64,000 nucleotides of DNA from assembly GCF_910594005.1 (NCBI RefSeq), contig NC_057831.1, positions 42,924,001-42,988,000 on the forward strand, given 5' to 3'. The notes beneath the pieces are model-generated. The model made no database searches. It worked only from the letters and a program-made list of their open reading frames with translations, and had not been told where the DNA came from. Of the stretch, positions 1 through 11,150 are shown in pieces (positions within the stretch are counted from its first letter, which is position 1; each line of letters begins with the position of its first letter). This DNA comes from Cervus elaphus (lineage: Eukaryota > Chordata > Mammalia > Artiodactyla > Cervidae). A program made the translations under genes and the position numbers.

Positions 1-47
1 AGCATCACAATTCGAAAGCATCAGTTATTCGGTGCTCAGCCTTCTTT
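1..47 (-). repeat. BovB LINE fragment, cut by window start
   Basis: This matches the same internal BovB 3'-region stretch that recurs at about 713-760, in the same antisense orientation (shared words such as GGTGCTCAGC). The match stops at about base 47. It appears to be the 5'-truncated end of a BovB copy whose 3' end lies left of the window. Confidence 0.75.
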
Positions 48-300
48 GTACCTTCTGTACCCTTGTTCTATACAATAGGTTCTTATTAATTATCCGTTTT
101 ATACATGGTGTATATATGTCAATCCCAATCTCCCAATTTATACTTCTTTCCCCACTTGGAGTTTGTATCAGAAACTATCCCATGCCACCAACAGAAATGA
201 TAGTGCATTGATGGACTATCAATACCATGTGAGGTTTTCCTAGAAAAACCTCTTTCTTAGAAAAACCTCTTCTGTACAAGGGTACAGAAGGTACAAAGAA
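42..300. repeat. Perfect 25-bp inverted repeat, arms 42-66 and 276-300
   Basis: Bases 42-66 are the exact reverse complement of 276-300, with about 209 bp between the arms. The left arm starts inside the last bases of the BovB fragment. The spacer begins with L1-like antisense sequence. No transposon family is recognised from the arms, and no flanking target duplication was identified. Confidence 0.8.
67..150 (-). repeat. Old L1 3'-UTR fragment
   Basis: The stretch containing ACAATAGGTTCTTATTA and CAATCCCAATCTCCCAATTT resembles the reverse complement of the 3' region of old mammalian L1M elements. It is short and diverged, so the subfamily is not assigned. Sequence from 150 to about 275 holds nothing I recognise. 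Confidence 0.5.
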
Positions 301-361
301 AGAAGGTACAATCTATTTGTAAGACATGTATAAAGTTAACCTTAAAAATGCATACCAGTAT

Positions 362-831
362 ACATTTAGTTCAGTTGCTCAGTCGTGTCCAACTCTTTGC
401 GACCCCATGAATCGCAGCATGCCAGGCCTCCCTGTCCATCACCAGCTCCTGGAGTTTACTCAAACTCATGTCCATCAGGTTGGTGATGACATCCAGCCAT
501 CTCATCCTCTGTCGTCCCCTTCTCCTCCTGCCCCCATCCCTCCCAGCATCAGGGTCTTTTCCAATGAGTCAGCTCTTCGCATCAGGTGGCCAAAGTACTG
601 GAGTTTCAGCTTCAGCATCAGTCCTTCCAATGAACACCCAGGACTGATCTCCTTTAGGATGGACTGGTTGGATCTCCTTGCAGTCCAAGGGACTCTCAAG
701 AGTCTTCTCCAACATCACAGTTCAAAAGTATCAATTTTTTGGTGCTCAGCTTTCTTCACAGTCCAACTCTCACATCCATATGTGACCACTGGAAAAACCA
801 TAGCCTTGACTAGATGGACCTTTGTTGGAAT
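362..831 (-). mobile_element. BovB LINE, 5'-truncated 3' end
   Basis: This is the reverse complement of the BovB 3' end, starting with TTCAGTTGCTCAGTCGTGTC (the element's 3' terminus) and running to CCTTTGTTGG. It covers the end of the reverse-transcriptase ORF and the 3' UTR, which is also the source of the Bov-A SINE body. A 180-codon frame read on the plus strand here is only the antisense of BovB. No convincing target-site duplication was found. Confidence 0.93.
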
Positions 832-872
832 ACTGTTTGACTACACTTACATGAGAGATCTAGAATAGTCGA

Positions 873-1125
873 ATTCAGAGAGTCAGAATGTACACTGGTA
901 GATACCAGTGGCAGGACAGTGGGAGCAGTGGGGAGGGAGATGGGGACTCAGTGTTTAATGGGGACAGTGTTTCAGTTTAGGAAGTTGAAAATCTTGGGAG
1001 ATGGATGATGGTGAGAGTTGCACAAAAAATGTTAACGTACTTAGTGTCACTGAACTGTACAGCTAAATATGTTTAAAATAGTATGCTCTATATTATGTGA
1101 CTTTTACTATAATAAAGAAAGCATT
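873..1125 (+). repeat. Old L1M 3'-UTR fragment
   Basis: It contains the typical old-L1 3' terminal series: a purine-rich segment near GGGGAGGGAGATGGGG, then CACTGAACTGTACAGCTAAA, then TTTACTATAATAAAGAAAG. It is a sense-oriented fossil. The subfamily is uncertain. Confidence 0.65.
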
Positions 1126-1189
1126 TAAAAGAAAGAAATAATAGCTGGCACTTGGGGTACCTTTTTTGTGTGTGACAAACATACACACA

Positions 1190-1800
1190 CAGAGCCATTC
1201 CTCATTATTCACAGATTTTTTACTTGGGAACTTGTGAACTTGTTAATATGTATTTGAAAGCTCACAAGCAATACTCATGGCCTATTTTGGTCATTCATAA
1301 ACCTGCACAAATGGGTGAAAATGTGAGTTGCCAAAATCCCAAGCTTAACCTAACAAGGTGATGCTCTGCTTCCTTGTTTTAGCTCTCATACTACAAATGT
1401 ATCATTTCTGTGGTCTATTTAGGGCCATATTTTTCACATTTTTGAGTGCTTTTTTTTTTTTGTAATTTCACCATTTAAAATGGTCCCCAAGCATACTGCT
1501 ATTTAGTGTTCTTGCACTTATATACAAGAAAAATGTGCTGTGCATTAGGGAGAAAATACCCGTTAGATAACCTTTGTTCAGGCAGTTGGCCATGAGTTCA
1601 ATGTTAATGAATCAACACTAGTATTGATAAGGTGTTTTTAAATACAAATACGCATAAAATATGGTAATGTGTTGATGGGTTGACCAGAGTCTCATAGGAA
1701 CCTAACTCATTTCTCCAAGGAGCAGTGGTTTGTAATTCATTGATTCAGTTTTTGTGGAGACTTTATATTAGGAAATATCGATGGTGAATAATGAAAATCA
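1190..1800 (+). mobile_element. Tigger-like DNA transposon fossil
   Basis: Sequence from ATTCCTCATTATTCACAGAT to ATCGATGGTGAATAATGAAAATC resembles a TcMar-Tigger type element (pogo superfamily) that has lost most of its transposase. Around 1475-1640 a decayed reading frame still resembles the N-terminal psq/CENP-B-like DNA-binding region of Tigger transposases, including a stretch reading roughly GHEFNVNEST. Frameshifts and stops make it non-functional. The exact subfamily was not determined. Confidence 0.6.
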
Positions 1801-2179
1801 CCTGGAGAGGGAGAGAGAAAAGGCAAGGGAGAACAGAGAAAAGAATCATAAATGTGAATATTAAACTGGTGTTAAAATGTCTTTTGTTTTGGAACATTCA
1901 TCTCTGCTGACAAAAGCATTTAATTTTTGCATTAGAATAAAAATCAACTGAAGTAGATCAAATACTCCACAACCCTATGAGAAGAAAAAACAACATATAA
2001 CAAAGGCTGGTTTGAAATCATTAACAGCAGCTCAGTGTCTATTTCATAGCTGACTATGAAGGAATTCCCTTAAATACAAGTAGTGAAATGCCAGAGAAGA
2101 AAGGAGATGAAACACGTCAGCAATGATTAAAACTAGAAACGTGGTATCCTAAGGATATGTCTTCCAATCATAGAGACAA
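1801..2179. other. Unassigned intergenic sequence
   Basis: AT-rich single-copy-looking DNA. I see no coding frame, RNA gene or repeat family that I can name. Confidence 0.5.
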
Positions 2180-2345
2180 ACTCCAGGTTCAACTGAACCC
2201 CATCCCAGCACTGCCAGTTACTACAGACTTGACCTTGGGTGATAGATATAAAATCTTTAGCCTCAGTTTCTTCATATGATAAATGAAAATAATAAGATAC
2301 TACTCAGGTAGTTTCTGTGAAGCTTGCATAATGTTTGCAACACAC
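2180..2345 (+). repeat. MIR SINE
   Basis: It matches the MIR core and downstream region in sense: CAGCACTGCCAGTTACTAC, CTTGACCTTGGGTGA, then CCTCAGTTTCTTCATATGAT and AATGAAAATAATAAGATACT. Divergence is typical of an ancient tRNA-core SINE. Confidence 0.75.
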
Positions 2346-2779
2346 CTCTCGTAATGATCATTTTATCTAAGAGCATTGTTTCTCTTTTTTCCTATTTCCT
2401 AATATAATATTTTTCATGTCTCATATTTGAAGAAAATGAGACCATAATTCAAAACATTTTATTTAGGGAAAGTTATTTAAGGTGTCTAGCCTGCACCCAG
2501 GCCTGCGGCAATTCCCTGCAATTCCTACGTAGTCTTCCCTCAGCTCCCATACCCGTCTCCTACAATAGCTATCTGGAACTAACTCCAATTTCCTCATGCT
2601 TCTCTTCTACCACTTCCTCTGTTCCTCTATATAGATAGACTGGATGCCTACTTCAGTGAAAGTAAAGACTCTCAGAAGAAAATTCCCTCAACTTCCCCTG
2701 CCTCACCTCTTCTGAACAAATTATATGCATTCACCCCTATCATTTGGTATATATCTTTTATTAGGTTCTGGCCAATTTA
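2346..2779. other. Unassigned intergenic sequence
   Basis: No gene or named repeat is recognised. A pyrimidine-rich stretch occurs around 2520-2720. Confidence 0.5.
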
Positions 2780-2895
2780 TGGTGTGGTATGCTAAGGGCT
2801 TCACATATTCATCTTATTTAATCCACACAATACCTCTTTTTAGTAGTTATGACTCTCACTACTCGAAGTGTGCTAAGGTGAGGAAGATTCTAAGT
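2780..2895 (-). repeat. MIR-type SINE fragment, antisense
   Basis: GCTAAGGGCTTCACATATTC followed by CATCTTATTTAATCCACACA is the reverse complement of the MIR 3' region. The second half is strongly decayed. Confidence 0.6.
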
Positions 2896-3066
2896 TAAAT
2901 TGGAGGACAAAGTAAAGGAGGTCTGTGATAAATTACTATGCATGCTGTGGGCACAAGAAGAGGTTTTGGTAGTCCTTTCATCAGACATTTGGCATCTCTA
3001 TTCTTGCCAGTGTTTCTGTCTCTTAATGGGACGTTTTCTCTCTGAAAACAAAACAAAACAAAACAA

Positions 3067-3280
3067 AGTTAAAGTGTTAGTCACTCAGTTGTGTCCAACT
3101 CTTGGTGGTCCCATGGACTATAGCCCGTCAGGCTCTTCTGTCCATGGAATTCTCCAGGCAAGAATACTGGAGTAGGTAGCCATTCCCTTCTCCAGGGGAT
3201 CGTCCTGACCCAGGGATCGAACCTGGGTCTCCTGAACTGCAGGCAGGCTCTTTAGTGTCTGAGCCACCAGGGAAGCCCTT
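3067..3280 (-). mobile_element. Bov-tA SINE
   Basis: Complete reverse complement of Bov-tA. The Bov-A body (GTGTTAGTCACTCAGTTGTG to GATCGTCCTGACC) is on the left. The tRNA(Glu)-derived head with the internal promoter boxes ends at GCCACCAGGGAAGCCC on the right. This SINE family is restricted to ruminants and moved by LINE (BovB) machinery. Confidence 0.93.
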
Positions 3281-3539
3281 TGCTCTCTGCCTGCTCCTTA
3301 AATGTTGGCATTAGCCAGTGTCACATACTAACCATATGCGTCTTCACTGTATGTTTTCCCCAACTTTGACTGTTTCCATTCTTATAGCATCCCTTCCTCA
3401 TGTGAGGGCAGATTCTATTTCTACGTCTTTGGATCTAGCTTCTTTTCCTCTTAGGCCAGCTCCCTAATTCCATGTGCATTTTCCACAGGCATATGATGCT
3501 CAATATATCCAAAACTGCATTCACAGTTTGACTTTATGA

Positions 3540-4240
3540 GCCTTAACTTTCCTTCTCTGACTACCACCTCAAGTTGCATCAGTTGACTCAATCACCAATG
3601 CCAGACACTGGAATTATTCTCAAATTCTAACTTTCCCATTACCCTGTAGAGTCAATCACTCAAAAAATTCCTGTTGATTTGACCCACACAATATCTCTGA
3701 AATCTGTCCATTCTCTTCTTTTTCTCTACCATTAGCTTAGTTCAGATTCATATCATTTCTTACCTGGATTACTGCCACAGGCTTCTAATGGGTCTTCTAG
3801 CTTTTTATCTTGATCCCTGCAATCCATTCTCCCCAGTGCTGTCAAACGTGAATCTTTCTGAAACAGAAATCTGATCATATCACTGCTCTGCTTAACTTCC
3901 CACAATGCCTCTTTATGACTTGCCCAAAGGAGCATCTCCTTGACTTAGCTCATAAAAATCTTTCTGGGCTGTCCCTTGCCTGCCTCTCCAGGCTTTCTTC
4001 TCACTATTTGCCCCTAATGCTCACTCTTTTATTTTAGGAACATCTGACCGCTTTCAACTCTTTAAACATGATAAGGTACTCTTGCCTCCAAGCTTCTGTA
4101 CTGGTAATTCCCCCTTCCTGGAACCCTCTATCTTTGCTTATCTAGCTTACCTCTTCATACTTTCAAAAATGCAACTCAGATTGCAGGAAATCTCCTTTAA
4201 ATAAAGCCTAAACAAAGCCCCTTATGATACGTGTTAAGTA
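3540..4240 (+). repeat. L2 LINE, 3' portion
   Basis: It follows the L2 3' coding region in sense over about 700 bp: CTGGATTACTGCCACAGGCT, TGCAATCCATTCTCC, AATCTGATCATATCACTGCT, then CTGCCTCTCCAGGCTTTCTT and TTCCTGGAACCCTCTATC. It is heavily diverged and without an open frame. A plus-strand Bov-tA follows only 40 bp later in opposite orientation. Confidence 0.8.
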
Positions 4241-4276
4241 TTTCCATAATATCCTACTCTTAACTTCCATGTGTGT

Positions 4277-4488
4277 GCGCATACTCAGTTGCTTTAGTCA
4301 TGTCCGACTCTTTGTGACCCTATGGACTGTAGCCTGTCAGGCTCCTCTATCCATGGGATTCTCCAGGCAAGAATACTAGAGTGGGTTGCCATGCCTTCCT
4401 CCAGGGGATCTTCCTGACCCAGAGACTGAATCTGGGTTTCCTGCATTGCAGGTGGATTCTTTACCTCTGAGCCACCGAGGAAGCTCCA
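4277..4488 (-). mobile_element. Bov-tA SINE
   Basis: Full-length reverse complement: CATACTCAGTTGCTTTAGTC at the element's 3' side and GAGCCACCGAGGAAGCTCC at the tRNA-like head. It is followed on the right by a compound microsatellite. Confidence 0.92.
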
Positions 4489-4500
4489 GCTCCTTAACTT

Positions 4501-4512
4501 ATACATACATAC

Positions 4513-4565
<53 letters not shown>

Positions 4566-4566
4566 C
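4501..4566. repeat. Compound microsatellite (ATAC)n(AT)n(GT)16(AT)n
   Basis: Three ATAC units, a short AT tract, sixteen uninterrupted GT units (4521-4552) and about six AT units follow each other. A GT tract of this length is likely to be length-polymorphic. Confidence 0.95.
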
Positions 4567-4569
4567 ATA

Positions 4570-4608
4570 AATAAAATTAAAGTATAGCTGATTTACAATG
4601 TTGTGTAA
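4570..4608 (-). repeat. L1 3'-terminal fragment, antisense
   Basis: AAGTATAGCTGATTTACAAT followed by GTTGTGT is the reverse complement of the well-known 3' terminus of old and ruminant L1 elements. Only about 40 bp are recognisable. Confidence 0.55.
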
Positions 4609-5739
4609 CTTTCTTATAGCACTTAACACGTTGTTTGGCAATGGTCTATTCACTTGTCTGTCTGTCTCTGAGTTCACTCAGAAGCAGGTGCTGACATAGA
4701 CTTTGAGTGTGAGTAGTTTATTATGAAGTTGAGTGCAGGCAACTCTGGTAGGAGAGCAGAGAAATGAGTAAGGGGAGGAAAGAAAGCCAATAAACTGTGC
4801 ATCATCATGCAAGTTACCAATTGGCAACATAAATCAGCTGAGGAACTCTGGGCATCAATGTGAAACACGGATCTCATAGTTTTTTCAAATGGAGAGTGAG
4901 GAATTGGGTTACTTATGCACCAATATCCACTTGTCACTGGTTTGAAGGGACTGTTGCTAATGGTCTGAGGGTATTGGAGGGAAGTAGATAACTCTTGGAT
5001 AACATCAGTCTGCTGTGTACACAAGCACTTAGCAAAAAGATGACATAGCCTGAGTCAGAAGTCAGGCTTGTGTGCATAGAAATGTGGGGCCTGATTGCAC
5101 ATGATACAGAAACTGACATCCCACGGAACCGTCTCACCTAGTTGTGAAACAATCTATTTGAGAGCTAGGACCAGAAAACTGAATGCCTGATGTTACAATA
5201 TTAACTTCTGCAATATAGCAGATGCAGTAAAACTAAGTAAATTTTGTAACCCATTTTTTTCTGACTTCAAATTCTGAATTCCTTTGCCTGCACCAAAGAG
5301 CCACCCATCCCGACACTAAACAGAAGAGAGTATGAAAATGAAGAATGTAAAGATAAGCTCACTCTATAAAACTGGTACACTGGTGCTTTAGGGATACTAA
5401 AATGTGCTTAGAAAAATTTCAGTTCAACTTAATTATGTGTAAAGAGCTAGGTTCTTCCCTGTGGGATCACAAGGATTAAGAGCGAGCTTCACCTTTGAGT
5501 ATCTCACAATCATTAATGAGCATTTGTATTTATATATATGAGTGGGTAAATGTGTGTGTGTGATGATAGAGTAGGCAGGCATGCCAGTTCAAGAAAATTT
5601 TCAAGAAAAGGATGCACACTCTCCAATCCAATTTTTTTATTTTTATCTTTTACTGCTTCACCATGGCCATAAACCCTTTTCTGGGATGAAATTGCTTATC
5701 AGGTTTAAGCCATACAGCAAAAAGGGCAATCAATCAGGT
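4609..5739. other. Unassigned intergenic sequence
   Basis: No exon-like frame or named repeat is recognised. Short frames on the minus strand at 4674-5137 have no family I know. A short TG tract lies at about 5551-5562. Confidence 0.5.
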
Positions 5740-5890
5740 GTCAAAAGCCGTGGATTCTATGCCTGACTTTGCATCAAGCTACTATGTGACTGGATTAATA
5801 CTGATTTTCCTGGCCTCAGTCTCCTTATCCGCAGAATGGAGTGGTGGTGAAGGGACTTTATTATGTGAGGAACTCTTAAATTGCCTTCCA
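5740..5890 (+). repeat. MIR-like SINE, diverged
   Basis: GTGGATTCTATGCCTGACTT, ACTATGTGACTGGATTA and CCTCAGTCTCCTTATCCGCA follow the MIR order (anticodon-like region, then the CTCAGTTTCCTCATCTG core). Assignment is tentative. Confidence 0.55.
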
Positions 5891-6536
5891 AACTTACAGC
5901 TGCCATGCCATGCCTTAAAACAAGCTGTAAGTCAGGCAGCATTAAGTGAATATTTTTTCATTTCTTTTTTTCCAAATGAGTTTTGTGACAGTTTAGTATT
6001 TACTTTTTCAAAGAATCTTTGCATTTTCCTTGTAATGATTAAAAGTAACTCATTGATATTCCAAACAGGGCATTTGTTAAGCTTTTGTTTCACAATATGA
6101 CCTCTTGCACATTAATAGTCAGAAAACTAAGACTTAAATAAATAGAAATTACTGTTTGTCCCAAGGATTAAAGGAGAACAAGTTTGTTATTGTCAAATAG
6201 TTTTCACAAAGAATATTAGAAGGCCATGCATAAGCTTTAAAATAGGACAGAACAAATTCAATTTTCCAGATTAAGGCCTCAGAACAGAAAGCTTTATGTA
6301 TAAATAACATACATTTTAAAGGTGCATATACTAACTTATAATTAATTAAGTATATATTTATATAAAATAATGCACATATATGTAAATAAATATTCACACA
6401 AGATGAATATTTTAGAGACTCAAATATGGCCTGTTGTATTTGTCTGGCTTATTTCAGATCATTGAATAGTAATAAATGTCTAGTAGGCTCACAAAAATAT
6501 TGTTGATCATTGACAATTGTTTTTTTTCTGGTATTA
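5891..6536. other. Unassigned AT-rich sequence
   Basis: Nothing recognisable. An AT-rich patch with many ATATA and TTAATTAA-like words lies around 6330-6400. Confidence 0.5.
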
Positions 6537-6752
6537 GAGGCATGTACTCAGTCATGTCTGACTCTTTGCAACCCCGTGGACTATAGCCTACCTGGCTCCT
6601 CTGTCCGTGGAATTTTTCAGCTAAGAATACTGGAATGGGTTGCTATTTCTTACTCCAGGGAATCTTCCTGACCCAGGGATAGAACCTGTGTCTCTTGCAT
6701 CTCCTGCTTTGGCAGGCAAATCATTTACCACTGGTGCCACCTGGGACACCCT
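6537..6752 (-). mobile_element. Bov-tA SINE
   Basis: Reverse-complement Bov-tA from GAGGCATGTACTCAGTCATG to GTGCCACCTGGGACACCC. It is more diverged than most copies here, for example TTTTTCAGCTAAGAATACTG in the body. Confidence 0.9.
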
Positions 6753-7319
6753 CTTGTATTAGGAATAACCCCTCCCCCCAAAAAAAAGATCCCTTTAGCT
6801 AATAAGTTCACAACCTTTAAATTTCTCAGAATTTGGAGTTGAAAACAACTCAAAAAAAAAAAAAAAGAATTAGTTCCCAGAATAACAGAGGGCATAAATG
6901 TGACTAGGAATATTGAAATTATTTATATATGTTATATATTTCATATATATTTTATATGCTTTTTGATGTATGTATGTTATTAAAAGTGTATTAGAGGTGT
7001 TAAGATTGCTTTCACGTAAGCTTCAATCTTATGCAGATTCTGCCTCTGCAAACTGTTTTCTAAAGTTTGCATTTGTTTCTCAGATATGCTCAATGACTAT
7101 TATGTTTGAATTGTGTTTCTGTCTGATAAACTGATGTGTAGGGTCCATCACCAGAAGCTGATATGTACTTTTGTTCCTTTGGCAGAGAGAACCCCATCTA
7201 GCAGAAGGAAAGTTTGGGAGAACATAAAAATGGCTGCTGAGGCACTAATTCCTGCCTTGGACTCTAGAATTCTGTTTAAGCCTTAGGAGAGAAGATACAG
7301 ACAGAAATCTAAGACAACC
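6753..7319. other. Unassigned sequence with A-rich tract
   Basis: A 15-nt A run lies at about 6851-6865, and AT-rich palindromic words occur near 6920-6960. No gene is recognised. Confidence 0.5.
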
Positions 7320-7870
7320 TTTTCAAATGCTGTTTCTTCTATTGAGAAGACCCCCTTCTCCAAAATTCATGATCCTTCATGTCTTAGGTAAAATTATGCA
7401 TAATTCAGGTTTAAGCTCTTGGGATCACTTCCTGTAGGAAACATTCCTCTACAACCTTCCCAACTTCTGATCATAATAGGTATTTATATTACTCACAGGG
7501 CTTCCTGGGTAGCTCAGATGGTAAAGAATCTGCCTGCAATGTGGGAGATCTGGGTTCAATCCCTGTGTTAGGAAGATCCACTGGAGAAGGAAATGGCAAC
7601 CCACTCCAGTGTTCTTGCCTGGAGAATCCCCAAGGGCAGAGGAGCCTGGTGGGCTACAGTCCATGGGGTTGCAAAGAGTTGGACATGATTGAGTGACTAA
7701 GCACAAGCTATTTTACTTTATAACTTCCCACACTTCTTCCTAACTCTCATCACGTTAATGACTGTTAGTGTCTTTCTCCTTGACAGCAGCAACCAGACTT
7801 ATCTATTCCCCGGTGTATTCTCAGAATCCAACATGATGCTAAATTATGTTTGTTGAATGAGTGATAAATG
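7320..7870 (+). repeat. L2 LINE 3' end, split by a SINE
   Basis: The left part (7320-7495) and right part (7708-7870) both resemble the L2 3' region in sense. The right part ends in TGTTTGTTGAATGAGTGATA, the characteristic L2 terminus. The Bov-tA at 7498-7706 sits between them, so the SINE inserted into a pre-existing L2. Confidence 0.65.
7498..7706 (+). mobile_element. Bov-tA SINE
   Basis: Sense Bov-tA: tRNA-like head GGGCTTCCTGGGTAGCTCAG with A and B boxes, then the Bov-A body ending in GATTGAGTGACTAAGCAC. It is nested in an L2 fossil. Confidence 0.93.
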
Positions 7871-8074
7871 GTCTAAACCTGGCCCGAAGAGAAAAGCCTA
7901 TGAACTGAATATTTAATTAATCTTTGAACATTTCAAAAGTAAAGAGGTTGCTAATTTGTAAATCATTTTGATTTTGAATATTTTATAGAAATATTAGAAA
8001 GCAAAGGAAAATATAAAACAAGACCACCAGGAAATAAATTTTACAACAATTTAACTGGCAAAAAGTAAAAGTTT

Positions 8075-8560
8075 GATAATGTCAGGTGTCAGATAGATTA
8101 TAAATCAACATGATCTCAAACACATTGCTCATATAGACATATTGGAAGACAGGCTGGCATTCTCTCTTGTGGCCTGCAGTGCCACTCTTATGTACAGACC
8201 CAAGAGAAATACTTCCACATTTACCATAAAAGGCATTTATAAGGATGTCCATAAGAAGTGCTATGCATGATAGCAAAAGACTGGAAACAACCAAATGCTC
8301 GAATGCTCACTAATAGGGGAAAGAATAAATAAATAAATTACAATATATTTATATAATGAAATATTAAACAGCATTAAAATAAACTCAGCAACATGCAAAA
8401 GCATGAATGAATTTCAATAATGAGATACTGACCAAAAAAAAAAAAAAATCCCAGATGACAACATGCTGAATAATATCCTTTATTGGTTAAAGGGTAAGAT
8501 AAAGATATATAATTGAGGCCTATCTATGTACATAAGAATATAATTCTAAGAAACAAAAAA
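8075..8560 (+). repeat. Old L1M, ORF2 end and 3' UTR
   Basis: GACTGGAAACAACCAAATGC, GGGAAAGAATAAATAAATAA and ATATAATGAAATATTAAACA, plus the following region, are the hallmark of the C-terminal L1 ORF2 and early 3' UTR. Stops and indels are frequent. An A run interrupts it at about 8434-8448. Confidence 0.75.
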
Positions 8561-8984
8561 ATAATAAAACAAGCCCCAAGATAGTTCTTACATCAGAGAG
8601 TGGACAAGGCAATCAGAGGTCATGGGGAATGTTTCAAATCTTAGGTTGGATACTGTGTTCACAGTTTTTCTATGATTGAATGAATGAATAAGTGCATGAA
8701 TAGATGAATAAACCAACAAAAAAAATAAGCAAACAAGTAAGTGAATGAGGAACACGTATATATTAATACTATTATTCACAATCCACAATGTACTAAGGTT
8801 CGTGATGAACACCATTTTGTGCATCTGAAGTCCATTAACACTTAGAGTAAATTATGAGAGATGACTTGTTTTTAAACTTAAATCACCAAGATTTGATTAT
8901 TTTTTAACAAAGACCAAGATCAACTATCAGTCTTTCAAATAAACAGAAAATTCCTGAAACATGATCTCACTCTATTCTTTTAGT
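8561..8984. other. Unassigned sequence with degenerate TGAATGAA-like tract
   Basis: A loose ATGAATGAATAAGT-type low-complexity stretch runs from about 8675 to 8750. Nothing else is recognised. Confidence 0.5.
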
Positions 8985-9410
8985 TCATTCATGTATTTAT
9001 TCAACCTCATTCTAGGAACATGTACTGATCATTACTATGCACTGGCAACTATGTTCAGTTTATTGCCATCAAGAACTTAATAAATTCAATCCCCAAGACA
9101 CAAACTAAGGTTCAATTCCAGAGTCAGAATAAACTTGAAATTAATGCTTGAAAACCATGAAAAATGCTTCAAAAATAAAAGCAAAGCATATCTACTGTGG
9201 GAGAATTCTGAATGCTTTAAAAAGTGGAAACTCAAAGATTAAAATTAATCTTGGTTATCTGAGGAAACTTCTCAGGTTAAAGGACATCTGAACTGAGACT
9301 CAAAGAATCCGTGAAAGATATTCAGGTGAAAGGGAAAGTATTTCAGGTAAATAAACAGAAGGTAAGAACATCTGGAAGTGAGAGAATGACTCACTAAATA
9401 AGATAAAGTA
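8985..9410 (-). repeat. L2 LINE 3' end, antisense
   Basis: Left end CATTCATGTATTTATTCAAC with ACTATGCACTGGCAACTATG is the reverse complement of the L2 3' tail. Further right, CATCTGAACTGAGACTCAAA and AAAGTATTTCAGGTAAATAA fit the upstream L2 region in the same orientation. The interior is poorly conserved. Confidence 0.5.
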
Positions 9411-9432
9411 TCAGGTATGGGCGGGGGAGGGG

Positions 9433-9655
9433 GGTGCTCCCAGGTGGTGCTAGAGGTAAAGAACTTGCCTGCCAGTGTAGGAGACTTAAGAGATGCAGGT
9501 TCAACCCCTGGGTCGGAAAGATCCCCTGGAGGAGGGCATGTCAAGCCACTCCAGTAATCTTGCCTGGAGAATCCCATGAACAGAGGAGCCTGGTGGGATA
9601 CAGTCCAAAGGGTTGAAAAGAGTTGGACGGGACTGAAGTGACTTAGCACGCAGGC
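9433..9655 (+). mobile_element. Bov-tA SINE
   Basis: Sense copy from GTGCTCCCAGGTGGTGCTAG to GACTTAGCACGCAGGCACAC. It has an insertion in the tRNA-like head around 9484-9496. The short frames here are SINE translations, not genes. Confidence 0.9.
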
Positions 9656-9699
9656 ACACACAACCCTTTAAATATTGTCTCTGTCTCTTTCTTTGTATT

Positions 9700-11150
9700 G
9701 TCTCCTTCTGAAACTCCATCTAGATACATATGACCTCAATATCTTCCATATTTTTAAAACAGTCTTTTCTATTTGACACCTCTGCTCCTTTGCGCTGGAT
9801 TTTAGGTATTTTTCAAGTTCCTTCAAGGTTAGATATGTTCTCTTCAGCTGTGAATCATCTTAATTTAATACCTTTATTGAGGTTTTTAATTTTAATTGAT
9901 AATATTTTTTGAGAATTTCTATGTTTTCAACTCTGGTTTTGATAGTCTAATTTTTGTTATGTTTCAATGCTAATTTTTGTTTATTTTTAAAAATGCTTAT
10001 TTAAATTTTGTTGCTGGGAATTTCAGTATCAGAGGTTCCTGCGAAATCTACTTCTACTGTTGGTTGATTCTTCTGACAGCTTTTCTGGTGTTTTGTCTTC
10101 CTTTATGTTATTAACTTTGAATTGCAAATTCTTGTTCCAATGGCTGGGCTTTATCTGTAGAAATTCTGCAAGCCTTATATTAGAGCACATTTTTCCTGGG
10201 AATATCTATTTTTGCTTCCACTTGACATACTTGGGTTCTACTAACCTGAAATCATCTTTAGCGTGTAGTTTGTCAGATCAAGTAGATAGTACAAATAATT
10301 CCAACTCTACTTGAGGGATGGCTTGCTTTTAATAAATTCTCAGGAGAAACTTCTGTTTTCATCTAAGTGTGCAACAAATATATGTTTCTTTGTTCCTCCC
10401 TTTGCTTTCAGGCAGATTTTGTTTTTTTTCCTTCTAGTCCATACTTCCACATGGCCCCTTAAGGACTCTGTCTTCAATTCTAAACCCATAACTTGAGTGA
10501 GTCCAACACCATTGAAATACAAGTCTCTGGGTGACAGAAAATTCATACATGTAGTCAGGGTAGGTATGGTTTCATCACTCCCCTTATTTTCTTATTTTCA
10601 GCTTCTTTTATGACCTTGTCCCCCTAGAGATATCTCATTTTAATGGCAAACTCAGCTGTTTATTTTTGAAGATGATTATTATATTATTATTCAGTACCCC
10701 TAGATGTTTTATAGCAGAAAAATGTTGGGGTATCTAGTTAATCATGTGTTCAGATATGGCAGTTCTTTGTAAATAATCAGATACATGGAAATTCATCATA
10801 CATATACTCCCACAGCTTAATTTATATTGTTGACTGCTAAACCTATGTTTTCCTAAACCACTGACTGCTGTTCCCAATTTCATCACAGTTACCTCAAACT
10901 CATTATATTTAAAATAGTATGCCCTTGTTTCCTCTTTTCCCACTTCAGTTCTCCTATATCTGTTTTCTGCCTGACTTTCACATCTCATTCTCATAGCTAG
11001 GTCCACTAGAGCAAGCTCAGTTCTGCCACATTCTTTGTGGCTATCTGGCTGAGAATTCTTATCTCAAGCAACCTAAGTGCCACTATCCAATGAAAATTAG
11101 AATTAAGCCCTACTTCCCAGTCTTATGATCCATAGTCATTGCTAATGAAA
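9700..11150 (-). repeat. Probable ancient LINE-derived sequence, family uncertain
   Basis: T-rich plus strand with sequence such as GAGAATTTCTATGTTTTCAA and TTCAGTATCAGAGGTTCCT resembles the antisense of the 5' part of old L1M-type elements. No open frame or diagnostic terminus is visible, so this is a low-confidence call. Confidence 0.3.

Noticed and set aside
326..868. 180-codon plus-strand ORF as a possible gene
   Set aside because: It is the antisense translation of a BovB 3' end; the same peptide pattern recurs at 12219-12788 and 53426-53917.
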